This document shows, one piece after another, positions 58,816-64,000 of a stretch of 64,000 bases of DNA. The stretch spans positions 9,215,202 to 9,279,201 of the forward strand of contig NC_090178.1 of the NCBI RefSeq assembly GCF_024679245.1. The letters run 5' to 3'. Position 1 is the stretch's first letter; every line of letters begins with the position of its first letter. This stretch comes from Pseudorasbora parva. Taxonomy: Eukaryota > Chordata > Actinopteri > Cypriniformes > Gobionidae. The translations under genes and the position numbers were made by a program. The notes under the pieces were generated by a model, which worked only from the letters and a program-made list of their open reading frames with translations, ran no database searches and was not told the origin of the DNA.

Positions 58816-60505
58816 AGAGCACAACTGCCACAAAAAGTCTTTAGACTTAAAATGAGATGACGTAGACCAGTATAAGCACTAGACTTTTATGTTTCCTGTA
58901 CAAGTTAACATGTTGTGAAAGAGAAAGTGTTAACCTCCCCAAGGGGAGACCGAGTATACAGAAACAAAATTTAGCGGGGTATGTCTTTACTAGTGTGTCT
59001 GTCTCAGAAAGACCCCACTGTTGTCCTGCGATATTGAAGTGGAAAAAGTGTACGAGAATAAGACATAAAGCAGAAAGGATCAAAGAAGTGAACCATAAAG
59101 TGGCTTAGATATGAAAACATTCCAGAACACACTGTGCTGTCCAGCAGAGGGAGTCAGAGAGGTGCATAGCTGCTATTCCTCTGACAGGACATTGCTCAGT
59201 GGCTAATTTTTGTTTTTCTGCTTTTGGTTTAAGGTTCTTTTTGACACTAGATCATTCTGTACTGGGGCACAAGCTTAATATGTCTTTCTTCCTTCTCAAA
59301 GTACGATAAAAAATAACCTCAAGATATGCTAGTGGTTTTATGAAACTTTATGAAGATGGTTCGTTTTTGTTATCTTAATTTTTGGCAGCAATGTGATATT
59401 TCCATTTTTTAATTGCTTTTTTGTTTTTGATGTTTCTAAGTTATTGTAAGTTTTCATTGGAAAAGTTATTGTGAAAGTTTTATTTTGCCTTTCTTGAATT
59501 TGTTTCAAAGAATGTAAAGTTTAGGACTTTGTGACCTTTTTGTTGTTTTAATTTCTTTTAAGTCTGTGTGTGAATATGAATGAGTGTGTCTTGCCCAGAG
59601 TGTCTGACATAAGCACATAAAAAGGAACAGTCATTGCTGATATTTTTGGGAAGGGTGCGCAATTGAGAGTGCATATTTCTGTGAGGTACTGTACTGTGCA
59701 TTCGCAAGTAATGTGTCAGATGATTTTGTATCAATATTGGTGTTCTAATCCAAAGCAAGTATTTCAGGTAGGTCACGTCACCCTGTATCACTCCCAGACA
59801 TCCCTGGGTTTCTGCGAGGAATCCCAACCTAGCAACGTAGAATAACTGGTACTATTCACCGCAAAACACTGAAACACTAGTCTTAGATGACTATAAAATT
59901 AGATGTTTTTTCGGATACCACATTCTGGGCTCAGTACTGTTCCAGTGGGGGTTTTTTTCAGTTAGTACTATATCTTTAAGTTTTCCTGGGAATTCTTCTA
60001 AAATTTGACAGGTAGATTTGTATAGTAATTGGTGCCTTCTGTTAAATAATTGATAATCTTTGAAATAATCCTTCGTTATGAAAGCAAATGTTGAAGAGTT
60101 AGATACAAACCTGAGCCCAGTTGCTACTATTTACAGCTTTCCAAAGCTCACACGAGTAAGTCCTGAGTATACAAGGTTTAAATGAGAGTGTGCGTGTATG
60201 AGTGAGCGAGTGACACGGTGTGTTTGCATGTCTGTTAACTCTATTGTTTTAATACATATCTATGCAGTGAATAACCAAGGGGGATATGTTCCTTAAAAAA
60301 AACACTAAAAATATTAATGCTACCTATGTATGTCAGCAGACCTGTGAGCGTGTATCTTCCAGTGAGAGAGGTCATGCATGTGGCTTTGAGGGTATATACA
60401 TGTCCAACAATGTCCCCTTCAGCCTTCAGCACTTTGCTAAAGGCAGTTCATCCTATTTTGTATAATTTTCAAATATGTGAATTAAAACCTTGGACACCGT
60501 CATTG
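58816..60505 (+). other. arhgap33: Probable arhgap33 3' untranslated region
   Basis: AT-rich sequence after the stop with no repeats and no credible coding frame. No canonical AATAAA was found before the upk1a end. ATTAAA at 60481 followed by a GT-rich stretch is the best polyadenylation candidate, giving a UTR near 1.7 kb. The end is inferred. Confidence 0.5.
60481..60486 (+). terminator. arhgap33: Candidate polyadenylation signal ATTAAA for arhgap33
   Basis: ATTAAA with TGTAGTTTGGTGATTATTTG about 30 bp downstream, a plausible GU-rich element. Sequence 60506-61264 between the two convergent genes shows no other gene. Confidence 0.35.
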
Positions 60506-61264
60506 ATGAAACAACCTGTAGTTTGGTGATTATTTGTCAGAATATTTTTGTACACCAGTCAGACGAGGTAACTTAATGATGGGCGTTATTTAAATACTCA
60601 TATTACCTAGAATCTCATTGGAATGCAGGAAAAAGTTTTTGAATTAATCATTTTTTTAGTGATCCTGGTACTAATTGCAATGTTTAAAAAAATGTAAAAA
60701 AACTTGCTATGTAACATTGTGATGACATCAAAATAACGTCATGTCCTATTGTTGAATCAGATCTGGATGCTCCCGAGGCTAAAAGTTTGCGTTTACTATT
60801 AAAAGACGTGTTCTTTCTAGATTTTGTGTTATTTTGAGATGTATTTTTATTCGTAGGGCTTGCAGCACTGCAGTCTCCACCCTCTGAGATGGTAGCTTCT
60901 TTGTAGGTGGTAATATGAGAGAAGTTGAGGACTTTCCTGAATGGAGATCCTGCAAAACCAGTCTGTTTTTGAGTATCAGGCGACACTCCCAGTTGAGTAT
61001 AAATTAAAGCAGACATATGCAAGCTAACATTCCCTCCTCTGTTCTTTGTGGATACATGTACAAACTATTGGCATCAGATAATTAGCCTGAGTAATAACGG
61101 TTTGGGTGGTTCAGGGTGGAGAGCCGTCAGGCCTTTTGTTGTCTTTTCATTCTTGCTTTCTTAAGGATTGTTTATTTTCCAGGGCATGTACCTGCATGCA
61201 ACCTGTGACAGTTTTTGCGGTGATCATTTGCCTTTTTCCAACTACAGACAGTGAATGACACACG

Positions 61265-61885
61265 AAGTGTCACCAGCAGTTACATATTTATTTTATAAAC
61301 AGAAACATTAAGTACATTTTAAAAACATATGTGCAGTAAAATACAAAACAAATGTCCTATTCATTGGTAAAATGCAAAATTTTACATTAAATATTCATGT
61401 AGAAAAAATATATAAGTGTAGACTTTGGCATAAAGGAAAAAAGATTAATTTATACAATCATTTGAAGATCCCCATTTGATCAATGTTGATAAATATTTAA
61501 ACAATCCCATAATAACTACTCATCAATAATGAAATCACTTACATAGACAATTATAGAAAAACAAAATTGAGTTAACCCCTAAAAACAATACAATTATACT
61601 GCTCACCAGTAAAAATGTAACATTAGTGCAATTTATTATTCTATGAGTGCTTTTCATCAAGAGCAATTTAATCCTGGAACATCCCTTGCGTAACAAATAC
61701 ACTTAAATGTACAATAAAACAAATCAACAAGAAAAGCTGTTTATAGTTGTTTAGATTAAGTGTGTTATGCTGCAGGACAATTTGACTTGTATTTATTATG
61801 TGCAATCTGCAATCATCTGTATTTTTCTGTGACGCCACGAGTGGAAGCCCCTGTGCGGCAAATGTGTCTTGCGGAGTCCGGACTA
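61265..61885 (-). other. upk1a: Probable upk1a 3' untranslated region
   Basis: Follows the upk1a stop on the - strand. AATAAA read on the - strand lies at 61287-61292. Cleavage about 20 bp further would give a UTR of roughly 620 nt. The 121-aa - strand frame running through 61668-62033 overlaps the last exon but is in the wrong frame and crosses the acceptor. Confidence 0.5.
61287..61292 (-). terminator. upk1a: Candidate polyadenylation signal AATAAA for upk1a
   Basis: TTTATT on the + strand reads AATAAA on the - strand, about 600 nt after the stop codon of the last upk1a exon. Confidence 0.4.
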
Positions 61886-61933
61886 TTAGTCCAGCTGCAT
61901 GTAGTAGATCATGGCGATCACTAATGTGAAAAA
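61886..61933 (-). CDS. upk1a: upk1a last coding exon
   Basis: Acceptor TCTGTCCTACAG on the - strand, then FFTLVIAMIYYMQLD and stop TAA (61888-61886). It completes the fourth transmembrane helix. Confidence 0.82.
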   Translation of the reverse strand, partial: FFTLVIAMIYYMQLD

Positions 61934-64000
61934 CTGTAGGACAGATCAGAAGTGCATTAGAAGAGTGAATATCCAGTACGATACAACTGATTTTTTTTTC
62001 CCCTCTAGGGCAGAATAAGTAACCAAAATACACTATTTAGCCAGAAGTTTTGGGATGCCTGCCTTAACATGCACATGCACTTTAATGACATCCTATTCTT
62101 AATCCGTAGGGTTTCTTATGGAGTTTGCCCACCCTTTGCAGCTATAACAGCTTCAACACTTCTGGGTAGGCTTTCCAAAAGGTTTAGGAGTATGTTTATG
62201 GAAATGTTTGACCATTCTTCTAGAAGCACATTTGTGAAGTCAGGCACTGATGTTGGACGAGAAGGCCTGGCTCAGTCTGCTCTAATTCATCCCAAAGTTT
62301 TCTAATGGGTTGATTTGTAGACTCTGGGTAGTCCAGTCAAGTTCCCCTCACACCAAACTGGCTCATTCATGTCTTTATGGACCTTGCTTTGCGCACTAGT
62401 GTCCAGTCATGTTGGAATAGGAAGGTGCCATCCCAAAACGGTTCCCACAAAGTTGGGAGCATGAAATTGTCCAAAATGTATTGGTATGCTGAAGCATTAA
62501 GTGTTACTTTCACTGGAAGTAAGGGGCCATGCCCGAACTCTGATTAACAACCCTTACACCATAATCCCCACTCCAACAAACTTTACACTTGGCACAATGC
62601 GGTCAGGCAAGTACCGTTCTAATGGCAACCGCCAAACCCAGACTCGTCCATTGGATTGCCAGACTATAGAGTCCAGTGTTGTCGTGCTTTACACCACTGT
62701 ATCCAAACGCTTCACATTGCACTTGGTGATGTGAGACTTGGATGCAGCTGCTCGGCCATGGAAACCCATTTCATGAAGCTCTCTATGCTCTGTTCTTGAG
62801 CTAATCTGAAGAACACACAAAGTGTGGAGGTCTGTAGCTCTTGACTGCAGAAAATGGGCGACTTCTGCGCACTGTGCACCTCAGCATGCGCTGACCCTGC
62901 TCTGTTTTTTTTTTTTTTTTTTACGTAGCCTACCACTTTTTTGACTGAGTTGCTGTTGTTCCAAATAGCTTCCGCTTTGTTATAATACCACTAACAGTTG
63001 ACCATAGAATATTTTGTAGTGAGGAAATTTCACAAATGAACTGCATGCCTAGTTGCTAGATTTCATACACCTTTGGCCATGGAAGTGATTGGTTTGGAGA
63101 ATGGAAATGATTTGGAGGGGTGTCCCAATACTTTTGGCAATATAGTGTATGATATATAGTAATAAAGCCTGTATCAATAAATGCATGTATCGGTATTAAA
63201 GCACTCAAATTAAGATAATTGTAAAAATAAATGGTAAATCATACATAAAAGTCTTTAAACCTCAATATAGTCTTTATTTCCGTATCATTGAACATTCGAT
63301 TTTGACTTTGGTTTTCATTATCTTGTGATGTCACAAATTTTAAAGCAGTTTTAACTTTAAAAATGCACCTGAAGACCAAAAAGCACAGAACACAAGAACA
63401 TGTCTGAACTGTGTGTATGTATAGAGGTCATGATTATACTTTATGACTTACCACAAGCATGAGAACAGAGAAACCGTACCAGCTCACAGCCCAGGTGTAA
63501 CGGCTTAACACAGATTCAATGTACTGGAAGCACCCCTGAAATATCCAAGAAAAAACTAAATCATTGACATAGAAGCACCACTGAATAGGCCTAAAATAAA
63601 ATGAGGCATCTAAATGTTTGCCAAAGAATCTGAGAGATGTAGAAAACATAAAGAACAAAAAATTTCCATAAATATGTCAGTAGCAAGTCTTTTTTTTCCT
63701 AGAAACAAAACATTACATTTATTAGCCTTGCCATGATCTAAATAAGCCCAACATCATGCTGAATTATTTATAAGTTTGTCATTTTTATAAATCTCTTTAT
63801 TAGACTGTCAAAATTATGCAATTAATTAGTTATTTACATTCCTTTGCATTTTTATTTTTTTATCAGAACAAGACCACATTTTGTCGTGACTAGTTGAGAA
63901 CCACTGTCAATGAAAGTTGTAACTTTATTTCCTGCAGGTCATAAGTTTGTTGCTGTTGTGTTCAGTAAAGGATGTTACCTTTGTGAACATGGCACTGCTC
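61886..64000 (-). CDS. upk1a: upk1a (uroplakin 1A, tetraspanin), last three coding exons, partial
   Basis: Three - strand exons (64000-63979 partial, 63535-63452, 61933-61886) join in frame to a tetraspanin C-terminus: end of the large extracellular loop (AMFTK, then GC with the last loop cysteine), the loop-proximal helix, and the fourth membrane segment (TWAVSWYGFSVLMLV then FFTLVIAMIYYM) with a short tail QLD. Human UPK1A has FTKGCFEHIG, SYTWGISWFGFAILM and a similar ending, closer than other tetraspanins I can recall. The 84-nt penultimate exon in phase 0 is typical of the family. Uroplakins form urothelial plaques in mammals. The 5' part lies beyond the window. Confidence 0.8.
62031..63147 (-). 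mobile_element. Tc1-like transposon, degenerate, inside the last upk1a intron
   Basis: TA-flanked ends CACTATTTAGCCAGAAGTTT and CTTTTGGCAATATAGTG form a diverged inverted pair. The - strand interior is a decayed Tc1-like transposase from about 62970 to 62110. Its C-terminus (AVIAAKGGQTP type, + strand 62114-62155) and several other blocks are readable, but stops, indels and a poly-T insertion near 62905 disrupt it. It is a different family from the copies at 44 and 22357. Flank 63149-63451 shows no exon. Confidence 0.8.
63452..63535 (-). CDS. upk1a: upk1a penultimate coding exon
   Basis: Acceptor GATATTTCAG and donor GTAAGT on the - strand, 84 nt in phase 0. It encodes GCFQYIESVLSRYTWAVSWY and GFSVLMLV. 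Confidence 0.88.
63979..64000 (-). CDS. upk1a: upk1a exon, 3' part only (runs off the window)
   Basis: Twenty-two bases before the donor GTAACA on the - strand. In phase 0 they read SSAMFTK, matching LFTK before the GCFEHIG junction of human UPK1A. Confidence 0.65.

Noticed and set aside
61668..62033. A 121-aa - strand frame
   Set aside because: It spans the upk1a acceptor and uses a different frame from the tetraspanin C-terminus. It has no support of its own.

Overview
The window looks like nuclear DNA of a teleost fish, most likely a cyprinid (carp, barb or danio group). Coding exons are small and separated by AT-rich introns with GT-AG borders. The remaining DNA is dense with the DNA transposons, tRNA-derived SINEs and dinucleotide arrays known from cyprinid genomes. 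There is no prokaryotic organisation: no operons, CRISPR or rRNA.

One gene dominates: arhgap33 (TCGAP/NOMA-GAP/SNX26 family) on the + strand. I reconstructed 21 coding exons from 26524 to 58815. Every junction keeps frame, and the joined exons total 5598 nt, encoding 1865 residues plus a stop. The order is a short N-terminal segment, a PX domain, an SH3 domain, a RhoGAP domain with its arginine finger, and a very long proline/serine-rich tail ending in the family-typical RSYC. The initiator codon is not in the first recognised exon. A 27-nt exon at 19472-19498 that starts with ATG and ends in phase at a good donor is a candidate. A probable 3' UTR follows to about 60.5 kb.

At the right edge a second gene runs on the - strand towards arhgap33: the last three coding exons of a tetraspanin that best matches uroplakin 1A (upk1a). 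ARHGAP33 and UPK1A lie in the same region of human 19q13, so the pair looks like retained microsynteny.

Region by region: 1-19 kb is transposon-rich intergenic DNA (Tc1-like, hAT-like and TTAA-flanked elements). 19-26.5 kb holds the candidate promoter and first exon and a Tc1-like element interrupted by a TTAA element. 26.5-40 kb holds the PX and SH3 exons and 46-48.4 kb the RhoGAP exons. 52.9-58.8 kb holds the tail exons, including one of 2.7 kb. 58.8-61.3 kb is the convergent 3' ends. 61.3-64 kb is upk1a, with a Tc1-like copy inside its last intron.

I found no undescribed molecular system. The points most worth a second look are the readable transposon nesting, the number of unrelated TTAA-flanked element families, the symmetric cassette exon between SH3 and RhoGAP, the enlarged tail with a motif shared with ARHGAP32, and the candidate first exon. 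Family assignments and comparisons with human or mouse proteins rest on remembered sequences, not on a database search.
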